Part shown: piece after piece, positions 16,550 through 25,414 of the stretch | Position numbering within the stretch: the stretch's first letter is position 1 | Layout: every line of letters begins with the position of its first letter | From: Pseudomonas rhizophila | GTDB taxonomy: Bacteria; Pseudomonadota; Gammaproteobacteria; Pseudomonadales; Pseudomonadaceae | Assembly: GCF_003033885.1 (NCBI RefSeq) | Contig: NZ_CP024081.1 | Location: 1,149,897 to 1,213,896, forward strand | Length of the DNA: 64,000 nucleotides | Reading direction: 5' to 3' | Translations under genes and position numbers: made by a program | Notes under the pieces: model-generated | What the model saw: the letters and a program-made list of their open reading frames with translations, nothing else | What the model was told of the DNA's origin: nothing | The model's database searches: none

Positions 16550-19117
16550 CCACCGGGGTGTTGTAAAGAACGAGGCCATTTCCGAGCGGGCCAGGGCCGA
16601 GCCGAAGTAGGGGCCTTGTACGTGGTCGCAGGCCACGCTGCGCAATTGGCTGAATTGCCGGGCGTTTTCGATGCCTTCGGCGGTGACCATGAGACCTACG
16701 CTGCGGCTGAGTCGGATCATCGCCAGCACGCCTTCGCGATCATGTTCCAGGCCCAGCTGCGACAGGATGTTGCGATCAAAGCGTATGCCATCGAACGGTT
16801 GGTTCAGTACCTCGCGAAGGGAGGCGATGCTGGTGCCGAACTTGTCGATATTGATGCGCACGCCCAGGTCCTTGAGCGCATGAAGGGTACTGGCGACCGC
16901 TTTGTGGTCGATCAGCAGAACCCCTTCGGCCACTTCCAGGGTCAGGCGCTGGGGGACCAGGCCACTTGTCTCAAGGGCCGTTCGCACCTGATTGAGCAAG
17001 AAGCTGCTGCTGAACCACTTGGGCGAAACCGCGACGGAAACGTTGACAGCGGTGGGCCAGGTCACTGCTTCTTCGCAGACGTTGATCAACATCCAGGTCC
17101 CCAGCTCTTCCAGTTGGCCAGACGCTTCGGCGATCGGGATGAAGTCCGCTCCACCCAGTTCACCTTTCTCGGGATGGTGCCAGAAAGTCTGGGCCTCGAA
17201 GCCGTGCAGTTGTTCGGCACACACATCGAAGCGAGGCAAGTAACGCAGCTCCAGTTGTTCGCGTTGCATGGCGTCGCGCAGTTGCTGCTCATAGCGCCGA
17301 CGATCGCGAGCCATGTTGCCCATGGCCTCCTCATAGACCCGCCAGGTGTTGCGGCCCGCCGTCTTGGCTGCATACAAAGCGATGTCCGCGTGACGCAACA
17401 ATTCAGTGGCGCGCTCGTCACCGGGTTGCGACCAGGCCACACCGATGCTCACGCCCAGGTACAAGGTGTTGCCGTCGAGGTGCATGGGGCGCTGCATGCA
17501 ATCGATCAGGCGCTCACAGAGTTGTTCCAGGTCCCGGGGACTGCCGGGATCGGGCATGACGATGACAAACTCATCACCGCCCAGACGGGCCACCAGGTCG
17601 GAACTGCGCACGTTCTGCTGAAGGATATGGGCCACTTCCCGCAGCACTTTGTCGCCTACGGCATGCCCCAGGGAATCGTTGACCGGCTTGAACCGGTCCA
17701 TGTCCAGGTTCAGCACCGCCAGCGGTGCCCCGTCGGCCGGGTCCAGGTGTTCGCTGAGGCAATCGAACAACCGGTTTCGATTGGCCAGCCCGGTCAGCGG
17801 GTCGTGCAGCGAGAGGTGCTTGATCTGGGCCAGCGCCCGCAGCTCCTCGGTAATGTCGGTGGCGGTGCCCCGAAAGCCCAAGGTGCCGGCTTCGATGGCG
17901 CGGACCGAAAGTTTGCACGTGCGGATACGCTGATTGCGCGCGGTGTACTCGCATAACAACGGTGCCGACGAATCGCTGTTGGCCCCGCCGAGCAGCCATT
18001 GGGCAATCGAAATCGAGCCACCGTGGGGATGGAGCAACCGATGCAGGGGCTTGCCCAGCCATTGTGTGGGGTTGAAGCCGGTCACTTGTTCAAAACGTTC
18101 CGACAGGTAGGTCAGCGTCCCGGTCGAATCCACTTCCCATAACCAGTCGGAGGACACTTCGGCAATATCCCGAAAACGTTCTTCGCTACGTTCCAGTGCC
18201 TTGCGGTGGGCCAACAGGCTGGCGTATTGACGTTCCTGGGCGCGAAGCATGACCAGGGCATGGCGCAGCACCGCCAGCGCGAGGATGGCCAACACCAGCA
18301 GCGCCAGGACCAGCAAGGGCAGCAGGGCCTTGCGCAGGTCGTTGCCGGGGGTCTCCGGACGCCACGCCAAAGCCTCGCCGGTCTGGCCGTCAAGGGATAT
18401 CCGGGCCGTGCCCATCTGCTCCGGCGCATGGGTGATGTGGGCATCTGGCAGGGCAAAGTCTCGCGCCAGGTTTTGCAAAGAGGCGGCATCAAGGACTTTC
18501 ACGAACAGCAGCAAACTGGGCGGCCCCGGGATTTCGGGCACGCTGTCGTCGGTGCCGACGGTGATGGCCGAGGCGGCGACGAACGCAGGTGCGCCGTCGT
18601 GATGCAGCAGCTCGACGATGACTTCATCGCGGTTCTGCGGGTCGCTGGCTTTCTTCGCCAGCCCTTGCAGGTCACCGGCCAGCCACGTGTCGGCGTCGAC
18701 CTCACTCATATCGCCATTGATCACCGAATAGACGGTTTTGCCGGTCGGGGAAATGACAAACACCGCCTGGTAGCCGTAGAGCCCGAAAACGCTGCTGCCG
18801 ACGTTTTCCTGGTCATAGGCCCAGTCTTTGTCCATTTCGACATGCAGATGCCGGTAGGCGTCGCTCCACTTGGAATAGTCACTCAGGTCCCGCCCGATGC
18901 CGGCGCGGATACCGTCGATGGCGCGCTGGGCGAAAAACAGGCTCTGTTCACGGGCGCGCCTATCCTGGGCCCCGGTAATGCTGAGCAACAGTGCGATAGC
19001 CAGTGCTGACATGACGAACAGCAAAAGCATGATGGCCGGGAAGGTGCGACGGGTGAAGCTCTGGCTGGGCAGGCCTGGGGGCGAAACAGTGGAGTCGTTG
19101 CCAGCATCTTCAGTCAT
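16544..19117 (-). CDS. Membrane CHASE4-PAS-GGDEF-EAL c-di-GMP signalling protein with degenerate EAL
   Basis: 857 residues. Transmembrane helices at about 23-48 and 270-298 flank a CHASE4-like periplasmic sensor (DLSDYSKWSDAYRHL); then come a PAS domain (about 320-430), a GGDEF domain and an EAL domain. GGDEF is intact (ARLGGDEFVIV) with an RxxD inhibitory site (RSSD) five residues ahead, so diguanylate cyclase activity is expected. The EAL domain reads EAQ instead of EAL, DK instead of the metal-binding DD (INIDKFG), and R for the usual K in IRFDR, so hydrolysis is doubtful and it may only bind c-di-GMP. It converges on the LysR gene with a 6-bp overlap. ATG 19117 is chosen; an in-frame GTG at 19153 with AGGGA upstream is an alternative. 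Confidence 0.9.
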   Translation of the reverse strand: MTEDAGNDSTVSPPGLPSQSFTRRTFPAIMLLLFVMSALAIALLLSITGAQDRRAREQSLFFAQRAIDGIRAGIGRDLSDYSKWSDAYRHLHVEMDKDWAYDQENVGSSVFGLYGYQAVFVISPTGKTVYSVINGDMSEVDADTWLAGDLQGLAKKASDPQNRDEVIVELLHHDGAPAFVAASAITVGTDDSVPEIPGPPSLLLFVKVLDAASLQNLARDFALPDAHITHAPEQMGTARISLDGQTGEALAWRPETPGNDLRKALLPLLVLALLVLAILALAVLRHALVMLRAQERQYASLLAHRKALERSEERFRDIAEVSSDWLWEVDSTGTLTYLSERFEQVTGFNPTQWLGKPLHRLLHPHGGSISIAQWLLGGANSDSSAPLLCEYTARNQRIRTCKLSVRAIEAGTLGFRGTATDITEELRALAQIKHLSLHDPLTGLANRNRLFDCLSEHLDPADGAPLAVLNLDMDRFKPVNDSLGHAVGDKVLREVAHILQQNVRSSDLVARLGGDEFVIVMPDPGSPRDLEQLCERLIDCMQRPMHLDGNTLYLGVSIGVAWSQPGDERATELLRHADIALYAAKTAGRNTWRVYEEAMGNMARDRRRYEQQLRDAMQREQLELRYLPRFDVCAEQLHGFEAQTFWHHPEKGELGGADFIPIAEASGQLEELGTWMLINVCEEAVTWPTAVNVSVAVSPKWFSSSFLLNQVRTALETSGLVPQRLTLEVAEGVLLIDHKAVASTLHALKDLGVRINIDKFGTSIASLREVLNQPFDGIRFDRNILSQLGLEHDREGVLAMIRLSRSVGLMVTAEGIENARQFSQLRSVACDHVQGPYFGSALARSEMASFFTTPRWL

Positions 19118-19520
19118 AAACAAGCCATCAGCTAAACGCGAAATATCCCGCACGTCCCTGTATCGGCTGTCGGCTCAATTAACTTAACCGTTCCGACAGT
19201 TGACACGGCGCAGAGGCGCTTGGCTATTGGCCTTCAGGCAAAACGGTCGTCGCAGAGGCCTGGCTCATTCCTTGTCCTGGCGATTCCCCGGCAGCTGTTT
19301 GGCGATCCGCACAACGATGCCGCGCTCGTTCGGATCGACCGGCCACGCGCGCATGGGCGTGTATCCCAGTGTGTAGCAGGGCGGCCTGGATACATTTGCT
19401 TGTTTTCACCTCGGCTGGCGACACAGCCCGGATACACATCGACGGTTAACTACGCCTGCCAGCCGACACCGATCCCCGGTGCCGGTGACTGGCGTATCTG
19501 AACTTTCGAGGAACACCCCC
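19118..19520. promoter_or_regulatory. Divergent intergenic region upstream of the bufferin operon
   Basis: About 400 bp with no convincing gene. It carries repeated GTATCC/GGATAC elements (GTGTATC 19359-19365, GGATACA 19388-19394, CGGATACAC 19429-19437), so the operon promoter and regulator sites are probably in 19350-19500. No clear sigma-70 core was identified by eye. Confidence 0.5.
19420..19436 (+). promoter_or_regulatory. Shared 17-bp box [GT]ACA-N-AGCCCG-N2-TACA, copy 1
   Basis: GACACAGCCCGGATACA lies 84 bp before the bufA start. A second copy with the same spacing, TACAAAGCCCGAGTACA, lies at 23158-23174 upstream of the ferric-reductase/DoxX genes. Candidate regulator site; the binding protein is not known. 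Confidence 0.4.
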
Positions 19521-19907
19521 ATGCTCAACTTCTCCAGCAGTTCGTCTCTTGCACTCGGTCTGGCCCTGGTCGGCGGCCTTGGCCTTTCCACCGCAGCCTC
19601 GGCCCTGACCATGAACGATCTGGCCCAGGGCTACACCCTGGCGGCGGCCGATACGGTGAAGAAACCCGCTGAGGGCAAGTGCGGCGAAGATAAATTCGCC
19701 AAGACCGATACCAACCACGACGGCAAGGTTTCACGCGAGGAGTTCATTGCGGCGGCGCCGGAGCGCGCGGCTGAATACGACAAGATCGACGCCAACCATG
19801 ATGGCGGCATCTCGTTGCCTGAGGCCGAGAAATACCTGGCGGGCCAGGCCAAGAGCGCCGAAGGCAAATGCGGCGAGGGCAAGTGCGGGGCGGCTATCGA
19901 GTCCTGA
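19521..19907 (+). CDS. bufA: EF-hand bufferin-type precursor peptide (BufA/HvfA-like)
   Basis: 128 residues. Signal peptide 1-28 (cut near ASA-LTM), then MNDLAQGYTLAA, a segment typical of this precursor group. Three EGKCG motifs lie at 51-55, 114-118 and 119-123; their Cys (54, 117, 122) are the only cysteines. Between them are two canonical EF-hand loops, D63-E74 (DTNHDGKVSREE) and D90-E101 (DANHDGGISLPE). In known bufferin and HvfA systems the EGKCG cysteines are modified by the DUF692/DUF2063 enzymes to copper(I)-binding groups and the product is exported to the periplasm. GAGGAA lies 7 nt before ATG 19521. The enzyme genes follow. The calcium-binding insert between the modification motifs is the unusual part. 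Function by family; not shown by sequence alone. Confidence 0.9.
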   Translation: MLNFSSSSSLALGLALVGGLGLSTAASALTMNDLAQGYTLAAADTVKKPAEGKCGEDKFAKTDTNHDGKVSREEFIAAAPERAAEYDKIDANHDGGISLPEAEKYLAGQAKSAEGKCGEGKCGAAIES

Positions 19908-19967
19908 CTTTCACCGGTGGGAAGTCTGACGGGGCAGGCGCCAGTGATGCCCTGTCGAGCGAACAAC

Positions 19968-20000
19968 TGTGGCCAGGGAGCCGCTCCCTGGCCACAGGGT
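19968..20000. repeat. Strong hairpin between bufA and bufB
   Basis: TGTGGCCAGGGAG and CTCCCTGGCCACA form a perfect 13-bp stem with a 3-nt loop. There is no T-tract, so it may be an RNA-stabilising or read-through-limiting element that gives more precursor than enzyme mRNA; it also resembles the REP-like hairpins elsewhere in the window. Confidence 0.7.
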
Positions 20001-20069
20001 TTGGTTTTTACAGACTGATTGGCAATCGCCCTTCATGGCTTCCCATCTCTTACCCCAAGGAGATGTGCC

Positions 20070-20957
20070 ATGCCTCAACATTCAGGCCTGAAAGGCCCCG
20101 CCGTACAGGTCACCCCCTCAATTACCAAACCCTCAGTAGGCCTGGGTCTGCGCCGCGCCTTGCTCGATGAACTGCGCAAGGCGCCCGCCGGGGATTTCGA
20201 CTTTCTCGAAGTGGCCCCGGAGAACTGGATCGGCATTGGCGGCGCTCACGGCGCCGCTTTGCATGGGCTGGCCGAACGCTATCCGTTGTCGTGTCATGGC
20301 CTGTCGCTGTCTTTGGGCGGACCGGCGCCGCTGGACCTGGCGTTTCTGGCGCAGGTGCGCGACTTCCTGGAGCGCTTCAATGTACCGATGTACAGCGAGC
20401 ATCTGAGTTACTGCGGCGATGAAGGGCACTTGTATGACTTGCTGCCGTTGCCCTTTACCGAGGAGGCGGTGCATCACGTAGCGGCACGGATTCGGCAGGC
20501 CCAGGACGTACTGGGGCGCCGCCTGGCCGTGGAGAACGTTTCCTATTACGCCGCCCCGCAACAAGACATGACGGAGCTGGAATTCACCCTCGCGGTATTG
20601 CACGAAGCCGATTGCGACCTGCTGCTGGACGTCAACAATGTCTACGTCAACTCGGTCAATCATGGCTTCGATCCCCAGGCATTCCTGGCTGGCCTTGCGC
20701 CTGAACGGGTGGTGGGCATGCACGTGGCCGGGCACTACGACGAGTCCGATACCTTGAAAATCGACAGTCATGGCGCGCCGGTCAAACCGCTGGTCTGGGC
20801 TTTGCTGGCTCAGGCCTACGCGCGTTTCGGCGTCCAGCCGACCTTGCTCGAGCGGGACTTCAATTTCCCGCCCTACGCCGTGCTGGCCGCCGAACTGCAG
20901 ACTATTCGCCGATTGCAGGATCAGGCCGAGCCGGGGCAGGCGGTGGCCCATGGCTGA
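20070..20957 (+). CDS. bufB: DUF692 multi-iron peptide-modifying enzyme (BufB/HvfB/MbnB-like)
   Basis: 295 residues, TIM-barrel DUF692 family related to MbnB of methanobactin biosynthesis. Likely metal ligands are visible along the chain: [44 protein letters not shown] (followed by NHG), GMHVAGH, DSHG and LLERDFN. It should modify the Cys of the three EGKCG motifs of the upstream precursor, working with the DUF2063 partner. AAGGAG lies 7 nt before ATG 20070. Its stop overlaps the next gene's start by 8 bp, so the two enzymes are translationally coupled. The family call is firm; the exact chemistry (thiooxazole or oxazolone/thioamide) is debated for the family and cannot be read from sequence. 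Confidence 0.92.
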   Translation: MPQHSGLKGPAVQVTPSITKPSVGLGLRRALLDELRKAPAGDFDFLEVAPENWIGIGGAHGAALHGLAERYPLSCHGLSLSLGGPAPLDLAFLAQVRDFLERFNVPMYSEHLSYCGDEGHLYDLLPLPFTEEAVHHVAARIRQAQDVLGRRLAVENVSYYAAPQQDMTELEFTLAVLHEADCDLLLDVNNVYVNSVNHGFDPQAFLAGLAPERVVGMHVAGHYDESDTLKIDSHGAPVKPLVWALLAQAYARFGVQPTLLERDFNFPPYAVLAAELQTIRRLQDQAEPGQAVAHG

Positions 20958-21711
20958 AATCATGCAGACACTGCAGCAACAGCAACAGGCGTTGACCCGC
21001 TACCTGCGCGATCCTGATCACTGCCCGATTCCGCCGGGCATGGACGTGGCTCGGGCGCAGGTGTATCGGGACCTGATTTTCGAAAACATGCGTGCGTTGC
21101 TCAGCGGCACATTCCCGGTACTGGTGAGCGTGCTGGGGCAGGAGGCGTGGCGGGCCTGCGTACGCCGTTTCTTGCGTGAGCATCGTTGCGTAGCCCCCCG
21201 GTTCGCAGACATTGCCGGGGAGTTCGTGGGCTATCTCGCGGCCCGGCAGTCGCCTGACGAGCCGGCGTTCGTGGCCGAGCTGGCTCACTACGAGTGGGTC
21301 GAAATGGCACTGCTGCAAGCGCAAGCCGAGTCGCTGCCGGCCAGTGACGAGGCAGCATTGCTCGATCAGCCTTTGCGTGTTTCACCTTTGGCCTGGCCGC
21401 TGGCGTACCTCTGGCCGGTGCATCGCTTGGCGCCGGGCTACCAGCCCACGACGCCACCGCCGCAACCGACGCTGCTGCTGGTGCGGCGAACGCCTGGGTT
21501 TGCGGTGCGCTTTTCCGAGCTCAGTCCGTTGGCCTGGCGGCTGTTGCAGCGTATCGAGCAGTTTCCCGGGTTGGCTGGGCGCGACCAGTTGTTTGCGCTG
21601 GCGCGGGAGGCGGGGGTGGATTCAAACGAATTCATGGACAACGCGGTGATGTTGTTGCGCCAGATGCACAGGGAAGGGGTGGTCGGCGTGCAAGCGCAAT
21701 CCGGCGGTTAA
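20950..21711 (+). CDS. bufC: DUF2063 partner protein (BufC/HvfC/MbnC-like)
   Basis: 253 residues. The N-terminal helical DUF2063 domain is clear ([45 protein letters not shown]); the C-terminal half is a second domain ([18 protein letters not shown], then helices) seen in these partner proteins. It probably recognises the precursor leader and activates the DUF692 enzyme. ATG 20950 overlaps the bufB stop; a second ATG at 20962 is possible. Last gene of the operon before a REP pair. Confidence 0.9.
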   Translation: MAEIMQTLQQQQQALTRYLRDPDHCPIPPGMDVARAQVYRDLIFENMRALLSGTFPVLVSVLGQEAWRACVRRFLREHRCVAPRFADIAGEFVGYLAARQSPDEPAFVAELAHYEWVEMALLQAQAESLPASDEAALLDQPLRVSPLAWPLAYLWPVHRLAPGYQPTTPPPQPTLLLVRRTPGFAVRFSELSPLAWRLLQRIEQFPGLAGRDQLFALAREAGVDSNEFMDNAVMLLRQMHREGVVGVQAQSGG

Positions 21712-21725
21712 GCGCAGAACCTCCT

Positions 21726-21817
21726 TGTGGGAGCGAGCCTGCTCGCGATAGCGGTATTCCAGCCAACTTCGATGTGACTGGTCCACCGCCATCGCGAGCA
21801 GGCTCGCTCCCACAGGG
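21726..21817. repeat. Inverted REP pair (REPIN-like)
   Basis: TGTGGGAGCGAGCCTGCTCG at one end and its reverse complement at the other, about 45 bp apart. It separates convergent bufC and the DoxX gene, and may end both transcripts. Confidence 0.85.
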
Positions 21818-21834
21818 ATATGTATCAGGCGATG

Positions 21835-22329
21835 TTATCGGCGGTATCCCCGAGTGAGCAGCGCATCGACACTGAACTTCCCTGCCCCCTGCAACAGCAG
21901 CGGCAACAACGCCACCAGATAGATCAACGGCAGTTTGAAGTTGCCGTGGCCTTTGTTGGTGATGGCGTACCCCTGGGCCAGTTCACTCAAGGTTGACCAA
22001 TCCGCCGGCCAGTGCACGGCGGCGGTGGCGACGACCGTGACGACCATCAACACCAGCGCCGAAAGGCGAGTGCCCAGGCCCATCAGCAGGGCGAGGGCGC
22101 AGAGCAGTTCGGCCCACATCGACAGTTCCCAGTTCCAACTGGCCGGCAAGTGGTTGAAGGGGAAGGGGAACGCGGCCTGGATTTGGGCAAACCAGTTGTC
22201 GCCCTGCCATTTCTCCCAACCGGATTCGAAAAACTCCCAGGCCAGGAACAGGCGCAGGCCCAATGGCCCGAGCCACGTTCCGGTCTGATCGAGTGTTGTG
22301 CGCAGGCCTTTCAAAACATCTGCAGACAT
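21835..22329 (-). CDS. DoxX-family membrane protein
   Basis: 164 residues with four predicted transmembrane helices ([69 protein letters not shown]). [13 protein letters not shown] with G-WEKW is typical of the DoxX family. ATG 22329 has GGGAG 8 nt upstream. DoxX proteins often accompany bufferin/DUF692 operons; here the gene lies convergent to bufABC, behind the ferric-reductase-like gene, 18 bp after it and so probably co-transcribed with it. A role in copper or redox stress is inferred from this position. Confidence 0.87.
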   Translation of the reverse strand: MSADVLKGLRTTLDQTGTWLGPLGLRLFLAWEFFESGWEKWQGDNWFAQIQAAFPFPFNHLPASWNWELSMWAELLCALALLMGLGTRLSALVLMVVTVVATAAVHWPADWSTLSELAQGYAITNKGHGNFKLPLIYLVALLPLLLQGAGKFSVDALLTRGYRR

Positions 22330-22347
22330 GATCGATCTCCCAGGGGC

Positions 22348-23013
22348 TCAATTCGAGTGGTCAGTGGCAACCAGAGGGGCGGCTGCGCGGCCCGACGGCG
22401 ATGAACTCCTTCGGCGCGCGTTGGCTTGGGCGAGCTTGCCCACCAGACGAATCGCGATGGCTGCGCAGGTCAGGCCGAAGGGCAGCACGTACCAGGCACT
22501 CATGGGAATGCGCTTGAAGTTGGAGTAGGCAAAGATCGCCACCAGCACCCACATGCCGCTGACGTGCAAGCGTTTCCAGGCTTTGCCGCCAATCAGACGC
22601 GCGGTGCTTTTGAAGGAGGTCAGGGCCAGCAGCAGGATGAATACGTATCCGACGGAGCCGGGGATATTGCCAACGGTGGTGCGACCCGGCCAGAACTCGG
22701 GGTTGAGCTGCCCATAGCTGTAGATCAGCACGGCGTGCACCAGATGGGAAAACGCGAAGGCCAAACCGATGAAACGTCGCTCGCGGACCAGGGACCGGCT
22801 CAGGGGCGATGGCACCAGCACGGCAAACGCCGAGGCGGTAAAGGCCAGCAGAAACAAGGCGAAGGATGAGCGGGCTGTGGCGCGGATGGCGCTGCGCACG
22901 CCCTCGGTCAGGTCCGGGTGGAGCGCCAGGGTCAGTGCGGTCATCAACAGCACCAGGGCGGCAAGCAGGCTGAACAGCGACCAGCCCTGGAAACGAAACG
23001 TGGAAGCAGGCAT
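22348..23013 (-). CDS. Ferric-reductase-like transmembrane protein
   Basis: 221 residues and six predicted helices (FSLLAALVLLMTALTLAL, SSFALFLLAFTASAFAVLVP, FIGLAFAFSHLVHAVLIYSY, VGYVFILLLALTS, WKRLHVSGMWVLVAIFAYSN, AWYVLPFGLTCAAIAIRLV). His residues in SHLVHA and KRLHVSG fit the heme-ligand pattern of the Ferric_reduct/MsrQ-like domain; there is no FAD/NAD domain. ATG 23013 is chosen for AAGGAG 7 nt upstream; the open frame extends 106 codons further without support. It is followed closely by the DoxX gene. It may move electrons across the membrane; substrate unknown. Confidence 0.82.
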   Translation of the reverse strand: MPASTFRFQGWSLFSLLAALVLLMTALTLALHPDLTEGVRSAIRATARSSFALFLLAFTASAFAVLVPSPLSRSLVRERRFIGLAFAFSHLVHAVLIYSYGQLNPEFWPGRTTVGNIPGSVGYVFILLLALTSFKSTARLIGGKAWKRLHVSGMWVLVAIFAYSNFKRIPMSAWYVLPFGLTCAAIAIRLVGKLAQANARRRSSSPSGRAAAPLVATDHSN

Positions 23014-23157
23014 GAGAAGGCTCCTTGGGTGTGGGGCCCGGTCGTGAATAGCGACCGGGAACACAAGGGAGTTTTTCAAACGGGTGTAAGTGGGGTGTGT
23101 CTGGAATTCGGGCGTTTGCAAGCCTGTGTAACCGTGCCTGTGGCGGACACATTGGCA

Positions 23158-23174
23158 TACAAAGCCCGAGTACA
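23158..23174 (+). promoter_or_regulatory. Shared 17-bp box, copy 2
   Basis: TACAAAGCCCGAGTACA lies about 145 bp upstream of the reductase/DoxX start, with the same element spacing as the bufA copy at 19420-19436. It is on the strand opposite to the genes it would control. Confidence 0.4.
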
Positions 23175-23195
23175 TTAAAGCCTGGGGCTGACCTT

Positions 23196-23287
23196 TGTGG
23201 GAGCGAGCCTGCTCGCGATAGCAGTGGTGCAGCTTGCAGAGATGTTGGCTATACCGACGCCATCGCGAGCAGGCTCGCTCCCACAGG
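23196..23287. repeat. Inverted REP pair (REPIN-like)
   Basis: Same arms as at 21726-21817 with a different central 45 bp. It lies between the reductase promoter region and the end of the histidine kinase gene. Confidence 0.85.
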
Positions 23288-23297
23288 TGGATCGGGG

Positions 23298-24608
23298 TTA
23301 AATTTCCCGGCTGAGCCGCAACTCGGCACACAACCCGCCGCCGTCACGATTGCTCAAGGTCAGCGAACCGCCCATGGCGATCGCCAGTTGCTGGGCGATG
23401 GCCAGCCCTAACCCGGTACCACCGGTTTCCCGGTTGCGCGAGCTTTCCACCCGGTAGAACGGTTTGAGCACCTCGGCCAGCTCCTGCTCATTGATGCCGG
23501 GGCCACGGTCCAGCACTTGAATCGCCAGTTGTCCGCTGTCAGTGCGCTGCACCTGGATCTGCGCCGCGCCGCCGAACTTCAAGGCGTTGTCCACCAGGTT
23601 GACCAGCACCCGGCGCAGGGCATGGGGCCGGGTGTCGATGACCGCGGCGTTTTTCCCGGATAGTTGCACGTCCTGGCCGATGTCCTGATAGTCGAACACC
23701 AGGCTGTCGAGAAACGCATCCAGGTTGATGCGACAGCTGGCTTCGGTGGCGCCATGGATGCTGCGGGCATAGGCCACACCTTCGCGCACCAAGTGCTCCA
23801 TTTCGCTCAGGTCGCTACACAGCTTGTCCTTTTCGATGCCGTCGTCCATGAACTCGGCGCGCAGCTTCATGCGCGTGATGGGGGTTTGCAAGTCATGGGA
23901 AATCGCCGCCAGCAACTGCATGCGCTCCTTGAGGTAGGCGGCGATACGGTCCTGCATGGCATTGAACGCCTTGGCGGCATGCACCACTTCGGTCGGGCCT
24001 TTTTCGTCGAGGCGGACGCTGTGGGCATTCGGGTCCAGGGTTTCCACCGCCTGGGCCAGTCGGGTCAGCGGGCCGACGGCGATGCGCACGGCCAGCCAGG
24101 TGCAGCCGATCAACAGCGCCAGTTGCCCCAGCAACACCACCGGGAGCCAGGGGGAGAGGGGCATCATCGCCGGGCGCACGTCGATGGTCAGCGGGCTGCC
24201 GTCGGCCAGGCGCAGGTGCGCCTGGTAATGCTGCTTCGGTCCGGGAATGTCGGTGAACGTCAGGGCGTAGGCTTGGCCGATGGCCTCCTGGATTGAAGTC
24301 ACCGACACCGGGGCGTTGTCAGGAAGCATTCGCTGGCCTGGCTGACCTTCATCGAGCAGGTAGCCATAGTTGCGTCGGGCGAGTTTCGGCAGCCAGGCCT
24401 GGCGCTCGGCAGCCGGCAGGCGGTCGAGAATGGCGACCGAGGTCGAGACGTCGGTTTCCAGGTTGCCGAGCATGGTGGTCTTGGCACTCTGGTAGCGTTC
24501 GTAATACTGGGCGCCGAACGACAGGCCCTGGGCCAGGATCAGGCCGATCAGGAAGATCAGCGACAGGCGCGAGGCGAGGGTGCGCGGCCAGCGCAGCGGC
24601 AGGGTCAT
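23298..24608 (-). CDS. EnvZ-type sensor histidine kinase
   Basis: 436 residues. Transmembrane helices at about 15-35 and 155-180 flank a periplasmic sensor of about 120 residues. A HAMP segment, a HisKA box (LAAISHDLQTPITRMKLRAE, with the phospho-His) and a HATPase domain (LVNLVDNALKFGG, DRGPGI, GGTGLGLAIA) follow. It overlaps the response-regulator stop by 4 bp and is its partner. Nearby copper-peptide, DUF2790 and DipZ-like genes suggest an envelope or metal/redox signal, but the ligand cannot be read from sequence. Confidence 0.93.
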   Translation of the reverse strand: MTLPLRWPRTLASRLSLIFLIGLILAQGLSFGAQYYERYQSAKTTMLGNLETDVSTSVAILDRLPAAERQAWLPKLARRNYGYLLDEGQPGQRMLPDNAPVSVTSIQEAIGQAYALTFTDIPGPKQHYQAHLRLADGSPLTIDVRPAMMPLSPWLPVVLLGQLALLIGCTWLAVRIAVGPLTRLAQAVETLDPNAHSVRLDEKGPTEVVHAAKAFNAMQDRIAAYLKERMQLLAAISHDLQTPITRMKLRAEFMDDGIEKDKLCSDLSEMEHLVREGVAYARSIHGATEASCRINLDAFLDSLVFDYQDIGQDVQLSGKNAAVIDTRPHALRRVLVNLVDNALKFGGAAQIQVQRTDSGQLAIQVLDRGPGINEQELAEVLKPFYRVESSRNRETGGTGLGLAIAQQLAIAMGGSLTLSNRDGGGLCAELRLSREI

Positions 24609-25345
24609 ACCGACGCCTCAAGGATCTCCACCGGCAACGAGAACACATAGCCTTCGCTGCGCACGGTCTTGATGTAGGCCGGCTCCCGGGCATCATCCAG
24701 CAACCGTTGACGCAGCCGGCTGACCAGCAGATCGATGGAGCGATCGAACAGATCGGCGTCCCGGCCCTGGGTCAGGTTCAGCAACTGATCGCGATTGAGC
24801 ACCCGCTGCGGGTGGTCGAGGAACACCCGCAACAGGCGATATTCGGCGCCGCTCAAGGCGACCATGGTGCCGTCAGTGTCCAGCAGGTGCCGTGCAGTGG
24901 TGTCCAGGCGCCAGCGGCCGAACGCCAGCAGGCGACCGCTTTCGGTGACCACCAGGTTGGGCGGCAGCATGCGGGTACGCCGTAGCACGGCGTTGATCCG
25001 CGCCAGCAACTCCCGGGCGGCGAAGGGTTTGACCAGGTAATCGTCGGCGCCCATTTCCAGGCCGATGATGCGGTCGGTTTCATCGTTGCGGGCGGTGAGC
25101 ATCAGCACCGGTGTGGCCTTGTGTTTGCCGGCGCGCAGTTCCCGGCACAGCACCAGGCCATCATCGCCCGGCATCATGATGTCCAGCACGATCAGGTCCA
25201 CCGGAGTCGTTTCGAGAAAGGCACGCATCTGCCGGCCATCGGCAACCACGGTGGTACGCAGGCCGTTCTTTTTCAGGTAGTTGCCCACCAGCTCTCTGAT
25301 TTCGCGATCGTCATCCACGATCAACACATGATCGACGTGATCCAT
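24605..25345 (-). CDS. OmpR-family response regulator
   Basis: 246 residues. Receiver domain 1-120 with the acidic pair (IVDDD), phospho-Asp in IVLDIMMPG, Thr/Ser in MLTAR and Lys in VKPF. A winged-helix DNA-binding domain follows (LSGAEYRLLRVFLDHPQRVL, then RSIDLLVSRLRQRL, IKTVRSEGYVF). ATG 25343-25345. It is divergent from the DUF2790 gene, and the space between them holds several TGTAT/ATACA repeats at 10-11 bp spacing (25415-25490), a likely binding region and autoregulation site. Confidence 0.93.
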   Translation of the reverse strand: MDHVDHVLIVDDDREIRELVGNYLKKNGLRTTVVADGRQMRAFLETTPVDLIVLDIMMPGDDGLVLCRELRAGKHKATPVLMLTARNDETDRIIGLEMGADDYLVKPFAARELLARINAVLRRTRMLPPNLVVTESGRLLAFGRWRLDTTARHLLDTDGTMVALSGAEYRLLRVFLDHPQRVLNRDQLLNLTQGRDADLFDRSIDLLVSRLRQRLLDDAREPAYIKTVRSEGYVFSLPVEILEASV

Positions 25346-25414
25346 GGTGTTCTGCCCCTTGGCGTTTCGTTGTGATCAGTCTACAGGCGCCGGCCAGCCC
25401 GGCTCGCGGCGGTT

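Noticed and set aside
16616..17956. 446-codon plus-strand frame opposite the GGDEF-EAL gene
   Set aside because: Antisense shadow; the minus strand encodes well-conserved GGDEF and PAS motifs.
19220..19501. 93-codon plus-strand frame in the region before bufA
   Set aside because: No ribosome site, no signal peptide or domain, and it covers the GTATCC repeats that look like promoter sites.
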